NCBI GenBank assembly: GCA_028826165.1
Contig: JAPDFW010000054.1
Location: 190,001 to 254,000 of the forward strand
DNA: 64,000 nt
DNA from: Anaeramoeba ignava
Lineage: Eukaryota > Metamonada > Anaeramoebidae
Direction: 5' to 3'
Shown here: positions 45,901-56,759 of the stretch, piece after piece
Layout: each line of letters begins with the position of its first letter
How positions within the stretch are numbered: the first letter of the stretch is position 1
Made by a program: the position numbers and the translations under genes
The notes under the pieces: model-generated
What the model was told of the DNA's origin: nothing
The model's input: only the letters and a program-made list of their open reading frames with translations
The model's database searches: none

Positions 45901-47852
45901 TTTTCTGTTCATTCGAAAAAATTGTTTTGATATTCGAAATTTTCCCTTCTTGCAAATATTGTATATTTTTTTGCTTTGTTCGAATCATATAAATCGCAAT
46001 ACTCGAACTAAAATAATTCCCAATAATTTGCAGTAATATCCGTGAAATATTCGCTGTGTTTTTATTGTGTTGTTGAAGTGAGACAATAAACCGTAAGCTT
46101 GAAAGAACAACAGAAATTCCATTTTGTGAATCAAAAATATCAATAAATAACGAACAAAGAAACAATGACTTGAATCCATGCAGAAAAGATAAATTGATTT
46201 TTGTGTTTTTCTTTGATATTAGCCACAAGCCAAGTCCCATATATTCTCTTAAAACTCGATCAGAAAATTGGTGTCTTCTTTCAAAAATAATATCAATTGT
46301 AAACGAATATATTTTAGCTAGAATTAATCCATAAAAATCTATTCTTGGGATTGAAAGAAAAAGATCAATTCTTTCAGGATCTGTAAAATACATTTCAAAG
46401 TATGAATTCTCTAAGAAATCAAAAATGAATTTGAGAACTGATCCCATAAGAAATTTATGATTTTCAAAATGGCTTTTTTTTTCAATGAATTTAAGTGAAA
46501 TTTCAATTGAAGTATCTCGAAAAAATTCTATATTTTTTATTGAGCTTACAAGTTTTCCAAGAGAATAGAAAATACTTATAAGTTCTTTTTTGTTTAGATC
46601 AATTTTTATGTTTTTTGAATCAATTTCAATTTGATTTTGATTTTTTATTTGATTTTCAATTTGATTTTGATTTTTTATTTGGTTTTTTATTTGATTTTCA
46701 ATTTGATTTTGATTTTGATTTTTATTTTGGTTTTGAAATTGAAATTGATTTTCAATTTGATTTTCATTTTGATTTTGATTTTGAAATTGAAATTGAAATT
46801 GAAATTGATTTTTAATTTGATTTTGATTTTGATTTTGATTTTGATTTTGAAATTGAAATTGAAATTGATTTTGGTTTTCATTTTCATTTTCAATTTCAAT
46901 TTCATTTTGATTTTGATTTTGATTTTGATTTTTATTTTGATTTTGATTTTCAATTTGATTTTGATTTTGATTTTGATTTTGATTTTGATTTTGATTTTTA
47001 TTTTGATTTTGATTTTGATTTTGATTTTGATTTTGATTTTGATTTTGATTTTGATTTTGATTTTGATTTTGATTTTGATTTTGATTTTGATTTTGATTTT
47101 GATTTTGATTTTGATTTTGATTTTGATTTTGATTTTGATTTTGATTTTGATTTTGATTTTGATTTTGATTTTCAATTTGAAATTGATTTTGATTTTGATT
47201 TTCATTTTGATTTTCATTTTCATTTTGATTTTGATTTTCATTTTGATTTTGATTTTCAAAAAAAATATTTGAACAAAATTTCAATCTTTCTACAAGTTTA
47301 TTAACAATATCTTCTGTAATACTATCTTCTATAAAATCTATACTTTCCAAAAGTTTTACTAAAAGTTGAGTTGCATAAACTCTAAGAGGATTTTCTGCTT
47401 TTAAAATCCAATCTAAAATTTTATTTGATAAATGAAACTTAACAAATTTTTTTTGCTTAAATAAATCAATGGAAACAACAATTAAATGAGCAGCAGCTGT
47501 AATTAATTTCATATCATTTTCTTTTCGCAGAATTTCAAAAGCCTATTTAAAAAAAATATTTCAAATTAATTCAAAAATTTAAATCGAAAAAAAAATTATT
47601 CATTTCTTTTTTCTTTTTTCATTTCTTTTTTACTTGATTTAAAATTTTATTTTTTTTTGATTCTTGTAATATTGGATTATGTTGTGGATGTGTAAAGAAT
47701 GGATCATTTTTTATTATTTGAATTGATTTATTTCTTTTTTCAATTTCATTACTAAGTTTTTCAATTATTTTTATTTTTTCTGAAATTGAAACTGAATTTG
47801 ATTTTATTTTTTCAATTTCTTCTTTATTTAAAATATAATTATTTTTTAACAT
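42922..47852 (-). CDS. DCAF1: DCAF1 (VprBP) - DDB1/CUL4-associated factor 1
   Basis: Three exons, 47634-47852, 44475-47542 and 42922-44404, give 1589 residues. DCAF1 is the substrate receptor of CRL4 ubiquitin ligases. The N-terminal armadillo-like region (MYFTDPERIDLFLSIPRI..., SLQQHNKNTANISRILLQIIGNYF) is followed by a LisH motif (LKLVYNYLTQKGLNSTAKQL, about 44910-44985) and a WD40 propeller. The propeller carries VLSNGFLFDIRSPNPIHKFD and ASFHPNGHLLFIQGIVWDLS, plainly homologous to human DCAF1. The C-terminus is the typical long acidic tail (EDEDGDD, DEDEIYDDEDE). A nearly pure Asn-Gln tract of about 200 residues (46600-47270) interrupts the N-terminal part. Both WDxR DDB1-contact motifs are altered. 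The identification is strong. Confidence 0.92.
46615..47270 (-). repeat. Coding hexamer array (AATCAA)n in DCAF1
   Basis: About 100 hexamers encode Asn-Gln with NE/QF/IE variants. The coding frame has no stop throughout, unlike the intronic AATCAA arrays where CAA often becomes TAA. This suggests the tract is translated and kept under selection for an open frame. Confidence 0.85.
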
Positions 47853-48101
47853 AAAAAAAAAATAAAAAATAAAGGAAAAAAATATTTTTTCATTTTTTTT
47901 TTCATTTTTTTTTTTAAAACAAAACACAAAAACAAAACAAAACACAAAACAAAACACACAAACACAAACACAAACAAACACAAAACACAAACACAAACAC
48001 AAAATAACAAACACATAAAGATAATAAAATAAAAAAGATAATAAAAACACAAAAACACAAAACACAAACACAAACAAAAACACAAACACAAACAAACACA
48101 A
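47853..48101. promoter_or_regulatory. Divergent DCAF1 / ankyrin intergenic region with ACAAAC-type repeats
   Basis: A 249-bp spacer. From about 47920 to 48100 the + strand is nearly all A and C (ACAAAACACAAACAC-type units), ending right at the ankyrin ATG. It is probably the 5'UTR of the ankyrin gene. No other motif is seen. Confidence 0.45.
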
Positions 48102-50831
48102 ATGAACAAAGATAATAAAGATAATAAAGATAATAAAGATAATAAAGATAATAAAGATAATAAAGATATTCAAGATATTAAAGATATTCAAGATATTCAA
48201 GATAATAAAAATATTCAAGATATTCAAGATATTCAAGATAATAAAGATATTCAAGATATTCAAGATAATCAAGATATTCAAGATAATAAAGATATTCAAG
48301 ATAATAAAGATATTCAAGATATTCAAGATATTCAAGATAATAAAGATATTCAAGATATTCAAGATAATAAAGATAATAAAGATATTAAAGATAATAACAA
48401 GAAAAAAACTATTCTTGAACTTATTGAAGAAAATAATTTCCAAAAATTAAAAGAGTTTAGTTTAATTCCAGAAAATGAATTGAAAAAAGATGGAAAACCA
48501 ATTTTACATTTTGTATTAGAAAAACCAACTTCAAAAGAAATGATTGAATTTTTGATTTTGAAAGGTGTAGATCCAAATTTGACTGATAAAAACGGAAGAA
48601 ATTCATTACACATTGCATGTCAAAGCGAAAACATTTCCATTGAAATTATTGAATTATTAACTTCATCAGGAATTGATATTAATTCAAAAACAAATGAAAA
48701 TCAAACAGTTTTACATTATGCTTGCCAAAGTGAAAATATTTCAATTGAAATTATTAAATATTTAATTTCATCAGGAATTGATATTAATTCAAAAACAAAT
48801 GAAAATCAAACAGTTTTGCATTATGCTTGTGAAAATGAAAATATTTCACTTGAAATTATTAAATATTTAATTTCATTAGGAATTGATATTAATTCAAAAA
48901 CAAATCAAAATGAAACAGCTTTACATTTTGCATGTTTAAATAATATTTCCATTGAAATTATTAAATATTTAATTTCATCAGGAATTGATATTAATTCAAA
49001 AACAGATAATAATGAAACAGTTTTACATTTTGCATGTAAAAATTCAAATATTTCCATTGAAATTATTAAATATTTAATTTCATTAGGAATTGATATTAAT
49101 TCAAAAACAAAATATAATGAAACAGCTTTACATATTGCTTGCAAAAATGCAAATATTTCACTTGAAATTATTAAATATTTAATTTCATCAGGAATTGATA
49201 TTAATTCAAAAACAAAATATAATGAAACAGCTTTACATATTGCTTGTTTAAATCCAAATATTTCCATTGAAATTATTAAATATTTAATTTCATCAGGAAT
49301 TGATATTAATTCAAAAGCAAAACTAAATGAAACAGTTTTACATTATGCATGTAAAAATGAAAATATTTCACTTGAAATTATTAAATATTTAATTTCATTA
49401 GGAATTGATATTAATTCAAAATCAAAACTAAATGAAACAGCTTTACATTATGCATGTAAAAATGAAAATATTTCCATTGAAATTATTAAATATTTAATTT
49501 CAAAAGGAATTAATATTAATTCAAAAACAAGATTTTTTAATCAAACAGCTTTACATATTGCTTGTAAAAATGAAAATATTTCCATTGAAATTATTAAATA
49601 TTTAATTTCATCAGGAATTGATATTAATTCAAAAACAGATAATAATGAAACAGTTTTACATTATGCATGTGAAAATCCAAATATTTCACTTGAAATTATT
49701 AAATATTTAATTTCATCAGGAATTGATATTAATTCAAAAACAAATGAAAATGCAACAGTTTTACATTATGCTTGTAAAAATCAAAATATTTCCATTGAAA
49801 TTATTGAATATTTAATTTCATCAGGAATTAATATTAATTCAAAAACAAATAATAATGAAACAATTTTACATTATGCTTGTAAAAATGAAAATATTTCACT
49901 TGAAATTATTAAATATTTAATTTCATCAGGAATTGATATTAATTCAAAAACAAATGAAAATGCAACAGTTTTACATTATGCTTGTAAAAATCAAAATATT
50001 TCCATTGAAATTATTGAATATTTAATTTCATCAGGAATTGATATTAATTCAAAAACAAGATATAATGAAACAGCTTTACATATTGCTTGCAAAAATGCAA
50101 ATATTTCCATTGAAATTATTAAATATTTAATTTCATTAGGAATTGATATTAATTCAAAAACAAATAATAATGAAACAATTTTACATTATGCTTGTAAAAA
50201 TCCAAATATTTCACTTGAAATTATTAAATATTTAATTTCATTAGGAATTGATATTAATTCAAAAACAAATCAAAATGAAACAGCTTTACATATTGCTTGT
50301 AAAAATCCAAATATTTCACTTGAAATTATTGAATATTTAATTTCAAAAGGAATTGATATTAATTCAAAAACAAATGAAAATCAAACAGCTTTACATTATG
50401 CTTGTAAAAATGAAAATATTTCACTTGAAATTATTAAATATTTAATTTCATCAGGAATTGATATTAATTCAAAAACAAATGAAAATGCAACAGTTTTACA
50501 TTATGCATGTGAAAATCCAAATATTTCACTTGAAATTATTAAATATTTAATTTCATCAGGAATTGATATTAATTCAAAAACAAATAATAATGAAGCAGCT
50601 TTACATATTGCTTGTTTAAATCCAAATATTTCATTTGAAATTATTAAATATTTAATTTCATCAGGAATTGATATTAATTCAAAAACAAAATATAATGCAA
50701 CAGCTTTACATATTGCTTGTGAAAATCCAAATATTTCACTTGAAATTATTAAATATTTAATTTCATCAGGAATTGATATTAATTCAAAAACAAAATATAA
50801 AAATTCAAACAGCTTTACATTATGCTTGTAA
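48102..50831 (+). CDS. Ankyrin-repeat protein, uninterrupted 5' part
   Basis: An open frame of 909 residues. Residues 2-100 are hydrophilic DNKDNKDIQDIQD repeats. A first divergent ankyrin unit (LHFVLEKPTSKEMIEFLILKGVDPN) follows, then about 22 nearly identical 33-residue ankyrin repeats with consensus NISIEIIKYLISSGIDINSK and TNxNETALHIACKN. The frame ends after a shift near 50805, but the same repeats go on in other frames to 54470 and into a BTB-like tail. So either this 909-residue protein is the product, or it is the 5' part of a much larger ankyrin-BTB protein. Ankyrin arrays mediate protein-protein contacts; no partner can be inferred. Confidence 0.75.
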   Translation: MNKDNKDNKDNKDNKDNKDNKDIQDIKDIQDIQDNKNIQDIQDIQDNKDIQDIQDNQDIQDNKDIQDNKDIQDIQDIQDNKDIQDIQDNKDNKDIKDNNKKKTILELIEENNFQKLKEFSLIPENELKKDGKPILHFVLEKPTSKEMIEFLILKGVDPNLTDKNGRNSLHIACQSENISIEIIELLTSSGIDINSKTNENQTVLHYACQSENISIEIIKYLISSGIDINSKTNENQTVLHYACENENISLEIIKYLISLGIDINSKTNQNETALHFACLNNISIEIIKYLISSGIDINSKTDNNETVLHFACKNSNISIEIIKYLISLGIDINSKTKYNETALHIACKNANISLEIIKYLISSGIDINSKTKYNETALHIACLNPNISIEIIKYLISSGIDINSKAKLNETVLHYACKNENISLEIIKYLISLGIDINSKSKLNETALHYACKNENISIEIIKYLISKGININSKTRFFNQTALHIACKNENISIEIIKYLISSGIDINSKTDNNETVLHYACENPNISLEIIKYLISSGIDINSKTNENATVLHYACKNQNISIEIIEYLISSGININSKTNNNETILHYACKNENISLEIIKYLISSGIDINSKTNENATVLHYACKNQNISIEIIEYLISSGIDINSKTRYNETALHIACKNANISIEIIKYLISLGIDINSKTNNNETILHYACKNPNISLEIIKYLISLGIDINSKTNQNETALHIACKNPNISLEIIEYLISKGIDINSKTNENQTALHYACKNENISLEIIKYLISSGIDINSKTNENATVLHYACENPNISLEIIKYLISSGIDINSKTNNNEAALHIACLNPNISFEIIKYLISSGIDINSKTKYNATALHIACENPNISLEIIKYLISSGIDINSKTKYKNSNSFTLCL

Positions 50832-53800
50832 AAATCCAAATATTTCAATTGAAATTATTAAATATTTAATTTCATCTAGGAATTGATATTAATTCAAAAA
50901 CAAATTGTAATGCAACAGTTTTACATATTGCTTGTTTTAATCCAAATATTTCCACTTGAAATTATTAAATATTTAATTTCATCAGGAATTGATATTAATT
51001 CAAAAACAAATGAAAATGAAACAGTTTTACATATTGCTTGTTTAAATCAAAATATTTCACTTGAAATTATTAAATATTTAATTTCATCAGGAATTGATAT
51101 TAATTCAAAAACAAATCAAAATGCAACAGCTTTACATATTGCTTGTCAAAATGAAAATCCAAATATTTCCATTGAAATTATTAAATATTTAATTTCATCA
51201 GGAATTGATATTAATTCAAAAACAAATCAAAATGAAACAGTTTTACATTATGCTTGTCAAAATAAAAATGAAAATATTTCATTTGAAATTATTAAATATT
51301 TAATTTCATCAGGAATTGATATTAATTCAAAAACAAATCAAAATCAAACAGCTTTACATATTGCTTGTCAAAATAAAAATGAAAATATTTCCATTGAAAT
51401 TATTAAATATTTAATTTCATCAGGAATTGATATTAATTCAAAAACAAATAATAATAAAACAGCTTTACATATTGCTTGTTTAAATAAAAATATTTCAATT
51501 GAAATTATTAAATATTTAATTTCATCAGGAATTGATATTAATTCAAAAATAAATCAAAATCAAACAGCTTTACATATTGCATGTGGAAATCCAAATATTT
51601 CACTTGAAATTATTAAATATTTAATTTCATCAGGAATTGATATTAATTCAAAAACAATTGAAAATCAAACAGCTTTACATTATGCATGTAAAAATGAAAA
51701 TATTTCCATTGAAATTATTAAATATTTAATTTCATCAGGAATTGATATTAATTCAAAAACAAAACAAAATAAAACAGCTTTACATATTGCTTGTTAAAAT
51801 CAAAATATTTCCATTGAAATTATTAAATATTTAATTTCATCAGGAATTGATATTAATTCAAAAACAAATGAAAATGCAAACAGTTTTACATTATGCTTGT
51901 AAAAATCCAAATATTTCACTTGAAATTATTAAATATTTAATTTCATCAGGAATTGATATTAATTCAAAAACAAATCAAAATCAAACAGCTTTACATATTA
52001 CTTGTAGAAATCCAAATATTTCCATTGAAATTATTAAATATTTAATTTCATCAGGAATTGATATTAATTCAAAAACAAAACAAAATAAAACAGCTTTACA
52101 TATTGCTTGTCAAAATGAAAATCCAAATATTTCCATTGAAATTATTAAATATTTAATTTCATCAGGAATTGATATTAATTCAAAAACAAATGAAAATGCA
52201 ACAGCTTTACATTATGCTTGTCAAAATAAAAATGAAAATATTTCATTTGAAATTATTAAATATTTAATTTCATCAGGAATTGATATTAATTCAAAAACAA
52301 ATCAAAATCAAACAGCTTTACATATTGCTTGTTAAAATCAAAATATTTCACTTGAAATTATTAAATATTTAATTTCAAAGGAATTGATATTAATTCAAAA
52401 ACAAATGAAAATCAAACAGCTTTACATATTGCTTGTGAAAATAAAAATATTTCAATTGAAATTATTAAATATTTAATTTCAAAAGGAATTGATATTAATT
52501 CAATAACAAAACAAAATATAACAGCTTTACATTATGCTTGTCGAAATCCAAATATTTCAATTGAAATTATTAAATATTTAATTTCATCAGGAATTGATAT
52601 TAATTCAAAAACAAATTTTAATCAAACAGCTTTACATATTGCTTGTGAAAATCAAAATATTTCACTTGAAATTATTAAATATTTAATTTCATCAGGAATT
52701 GATATTAATTCAAAAACAAATAAAAATCAAACAGCTTTACATTATGCTTGTAAAATCAAAATATTTCCATTGAAATTATTAAATATTTAATTTCATCAGG
52801 AATTGATATTAATTCAAAAACAAATTGGAATGCAACAGCTTTACATATTGCTTGTCAAAATCAAAATCCAAATATTTCCATTGAAATTATTAAATATTTA
52901 ATTTCATCAGGAATTGATATTAATTCAAAAACAAATCAAAATGAAACAGCTTTACATATTGCTTGTTTAAATCCAAAATATTTCCATTGAAATTATTAAA
53001 TATTTAATTTCATCTGGAATTGATATTAATTCAAAAACAAATAATAATGAAACAGCTTTACATACTGCTTGTAAAAATAAAAATATTTCACTTGAAATTA
53101 TTAAATATTTAATTTCATCAGGAATTGATATTAATTCAAAAACAAATAAAAATGAAACAGCTTTACATATTGCTTGTTTAAATCAAAATATTTCCATTGA
53201 AATTATTAAATATTTAATTTCATCAGGAATTGATATTAATTCAAAAACAAATGAAAATAACAAAACAGCTTTACATTATGCTTGTAAAAATAAAAATATT
53301 TCACTTGAAATTATTAAATATTTAATTTCATCAGGAATTGATATTAATTCAAAAACAAATCTAAATGAAACAGCTTTACATACTGCTTGTAAAAATAAAA
53401 ATATTTCACTTGAAATTATTAAATATTTAATTTCATCAGGAATTGATATTAATTCAAAAACAAATATAATCAAACAGCTTTACATATTGCATGTAAAAAT
53501 GAAAATATTTCACTTGAAATTATTAAATATTTAATTTCATCAGGAATTGATATTAATTCAAAAACAAATGAAAATAACAAAACAGCTTTACATATTGCTT
53601 GTAAGAAATCAAAATATTTCACTTGAAATTATTAAATATTTAATTTCATCAGGAATTGATATTAATTCAAAAACAAATTGGAATGAAACAGTTTTACATA
53701 TTGCTTGTCAAAATGAAAATATTTCATTTGAAATTATTAAATATTTAATTTCATCAGGAATTGATATTAATTCAAAAACAAATCAAAATGAAACAGCTTT

Positions 53801-54470
53801 ACATATTGCTTGTGAGAAATCCAAATATTTCACTTGAAATTATTAAATATTTAATTTCATCAGGAATTGATATTAATTCAAAAACATATCAAAATGAAAC
53901 AGCTTTACATATTGCTTGTCAAAATGGAAATCCAAATATTTCACTTGAAATTATTAAATATTTAATTTCATCAGGAATTGATATCAATTCAAAAACAAAT
54001 TGGAATGAAACATCTTTACATTTTGCTTGTAAAAATCCAAATATTTCCATTGAAATTATTAAATATTTAATTTCATCAGGAATTGATATTAATTCAAAAA
54101 CAAAATATAATGAAACAGTTTTACATATTGCTTGTCAAAATGAAAATATTTCATTTGAAATTATTAAATATTTAATTTCATCAGGAATTGATATTAATTC
54201 AAAAACAGATTGGGATTCAACAGCTTTACATTTTGCTTGTTTAAATCCAAATATTTCACTTGAAATTATTAAATATTTAATTTCATCAGGAATTGATATT
54301 AATTCAAAAACAAATTGGAATGAAACAGCTTTACATTATGCTTGTGAAAATCCAAATATTTCCATTGAAATTATTAAATATTTAATTTCATCAGGAATTG
54401 ATATTAATTCAAAAACAGATAATAATAAAACAGCTTTACATATTGCTTGTAAAAATGAAAATCCAAAATT
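48600..54470 (+). repeat. 99-bp ankyrin-unit tandem array, about 58 units
   Basis: A 99-bp DNA unit containing ATTATTAAATATTTAATTTC and GGAATTGATATTAATTC repeats with over 85-90 percent identity between neighbours. Variable positions lie mainly in the loop codons (TN-E/Q/N, AC-K/Q/L/E). Some units carry an extra 6-9 nt (QNENPNIS). Confidence 0.92.
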
Positions 54471-55683
54471 AATTCAATTATTATTAATGAATGATTCAAA
54501 TTTTTTTGATTTTTATAAAATTCCTCAACTTTTTCTTGACAGATTTCCTAAAATTTATTCAATTAATGAAGATATGAATAATTTATTAAAATCAAATGAA
54601 TTTTCAGATTTTTCAATTCAATTCAATGATTATTCAAAAATTAAAGTTCATAAATTAATTATATTAAGAAGATTTGATAATAATGAATCAATTTTAAAAG
54701 AATTTGTTAAAATTTGCAGAATAAAACCAAAAAAAGATGTTCAACTAGCTTTAAATTTTCTTTATAGTGGATTTGCTAATTTTGATCATTTTTCTGAAAG
54801 ATTTCAAAATTTAATGAATTATAAAAAGCAAAAAGAAAAACAAAACAGAAAAAGAAAGAAAAAGAGATTGAACAACAAGAAAATGGAATAATTGAAGATA
54901 TTTTTGGAAAATGTGGATTAAATTCAGAATGGATTCAACAAAAAAAAGGGAGAAGAGGAATATTGAAAGATTTACAAAAATTATATCAAGAAGAATCAAC
55001 AAAAGATTTTAAAATAATTTGTGAAGATGAAAAAGAAATCAAAGTTCATAAATTAATATTAATAATAAGAAGTGAATTATTTAAAGGAATGTTTTTAAGT
55101 GTTAATGATTCATCTAAATCAAGTTCATGATTATACAGGAAAATCATTTGAAACATTAAAACAATTAATTTATTTTCTTTATAATGATAAAATTGAAGAA
55201 GAAACAAAAATAACAAAAGAAAATCTTGAAGAATATGTTGATTTAAAAGATTTTTATCAACTAAATCAAAATACAATTTTAAGTTCATATTTAATTGATT
55301 TCTATTTTGAAAAAGATTCAAAACAAGATTCAATCAAGGATTTAAAAGAAGATTCAAATGAAGATTCAAATGAAGATTTATATGAAGATTCAAATGAAGA
55401 TTTATATGAAGATTCAAATGAAGATTTATATGAAGATTTATATGAAGATTCAAATGAAGATTCAAATGAAGATTCAAATGAAGATTCAAATGAAGATTCA
55501 AATGAAGATTCAAATGAAGATTCAAATGAAGATTCAAATGAAGATTCAAATGAAGATTTATATGAAGATTTATATGAAGATTTAAAACAAGATTTAAAAG
55601 AATTTAAAAAACAAATGAACAGAAAAATCAAAAGATTACTCAAAAAAAGATTTGAACAAGATTTAGAACAATATTTTAAATAA
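50832..55683 (+). pseudogene. Ankyrin-repeat array and BTB tail, frame broken many times
   Basis: A continuation of the ankyrin gene with at least ten frame shifts (about 50805, 50876, 50954, 51879, 52376, 52752, 52975, 53465, 53605, 53814, 54860, 55122). There are also two in-frame TAA codons at about 51796 and 52333. Open stretches are 50883-51797, 51847-52335, 53761-54891 and 55099-55683. After 54470 the sequence is unique. It includes FSDFSIQFNDYSKIKVHKLIILR and KIICEDEKEIKVHKLILIIRSELFKGMFLSVND, two BTB-like segments like those of the RCC1-BTB proteins. A C-terminal NEDS/YEDL repeat follows. The domains are preserved but not the frame. It could be a decaying gene or a stretch with consensus errors. 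Confidence 0.7.
55340..55580 (+). repeat. Coding 12-bp repeat (NEDS / YEDL)
   Basis: About 19 copies of GAAGATTCAAAT or GAAGATTTATAT encode an acidic NEDS/YEDL tail at the end of the ankyrin-BTB gene. The opposite strand is open as Phe/Ser-rich and Leu/Asn-rich repeats, which are shadows. Confidence 0.85.
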
Positions 55684-56345
55684 TATTTAAAATAATATTT
55701 AAAATAATATTTAAAATAATATTTAAAATAATATTTAAAATAATATTTAAAATAATATTTAATATAATATTTAAAATAAGATTCAAAACAATATTTAAAA
55801 TAAGATTCAAAAGAATATTTAAAATAAGATTTAATATAATATTTAAAATAATATTCAAAATAAGATTTAATATAATATTTAAAATAATATTCAAAATAAT
55901 ATTTAAAAGAAGATTTAAAATAATATTTAAAATAATATTTAAAATAATATTTAAAAGAATATTTAAAACAATATTTAAAACAAGATTTAAAATAATATTT
56001 AAAATAATATTTAAAATAATATTTAAAATAATATTTAAAATAATAATTAAAATAATAATTAAAATAATATTTAATAAGATTTAAAATAATATTTAAAATA
56101 ATATTTAAAATAATATTTAAAATAATATTTAATATAATATTTAAAAGAATATTTAAAATAAGATTTAAAAGAATATTTAAAATAATATTTAAAATAAGAT
56201 TCAAAATAATATTTAAAATAATATTTAAAATAAGATTTAAAAGAATAAGAAAAATAAAAATTTTATTTTTAAAATAAGATTCAAAATAATATTTAAAATA
56301 ATATTCAAAATAAAATTTAAAATAATATTCAAAAGAGAAAAGAAG
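55681..56345. repeat. Non-coding 12-bp repeat AATAATATTTAA
   Basis: Directly after the stop codon, a degenerate 12-bp repeat (ATAATATTTAAA with AAGATTTAAA and ATTCAAA variants) runs for about 660 bp. It has the same period as the coding repeat just upstream and shares the AAGATT(T/C)AAA variant with it. Confidence 0.8.
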
Positions 56346-56488
56346 AATGAAAAAGAAAAAAGAAGAATAAAACATTTTATTTTTTAATTAATAAAAGAAA
56401 AAATAAAAATAAATTTTTTTTTCATTTTTCTTCTTTATTTTATTTTTGCTTTTCAATCAAAATTTGTTTTAAAAAAAAGATAATTAAA

Positions 56489-56560
56489 ATGATTTTTAAA
56501 AGTTATTTTTTCTTTATTGTAAATTTAAAAGTGTTTTATTATTTTTCATCCCTTTTCCTT

Positions 56561-56609
<49 letters not shown>

Positions 56610-56759
56610 TATTTATTTTTTATTTAAAAAAAAGATCATTCTTTTTACCATTTCAAAAATTAATTGTTTAAGTGAAAGTAACTAAAAAGAAAAAAAGAAA
56701 GAAAAAAGAAATTTAAAAAAAAATTATAATTAAAAAATTGGTTTATTTTATTAATTTAG
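56489..56759 (+). other. Unresolved 5' end of the surface-protein gene
   Basis: ATG 56489 starts a hydrophobic MIFKSYFFFIV stretch that would suit a signal peptide. A TTTA/ATTT tetramer array runs from about 56562 to 56620. However, no donor I can see joins it in the right phase to the next exon at 56760. The first exon may be elsewhere or contain an indel. Confidence 0.35.

Noticed and set aside
46631-47272. Leu-Ile and Lys-Ile frames across the DCAF1 repeat
   Set aside because: Other-frame readings of the AATCAA coding array; the Asn-Gln frame is continuous with conserved DCAF1.
7785-52340. Alternative genetic code with TAA as Gln
   Set aside because: H2B, thioredoxin, the hydrolase, OsmC and RCC1-BTB all end on TAA at the expected family length, and the conserved genes contain no internal TAA.
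48600-54470. CRISPR-like array
   Set aside because: The regular 99-bp units are translated ankyrin repeats, not repeat-spacer units, and the host is eukaryotic.
55302-56375. 357-residue minus-strand frame rich in Phe, Tyr, Lys and Ser
   Set aside because: Opposite-strand reading of the NEDS coding repeat and the 12-bp 3' repeat.
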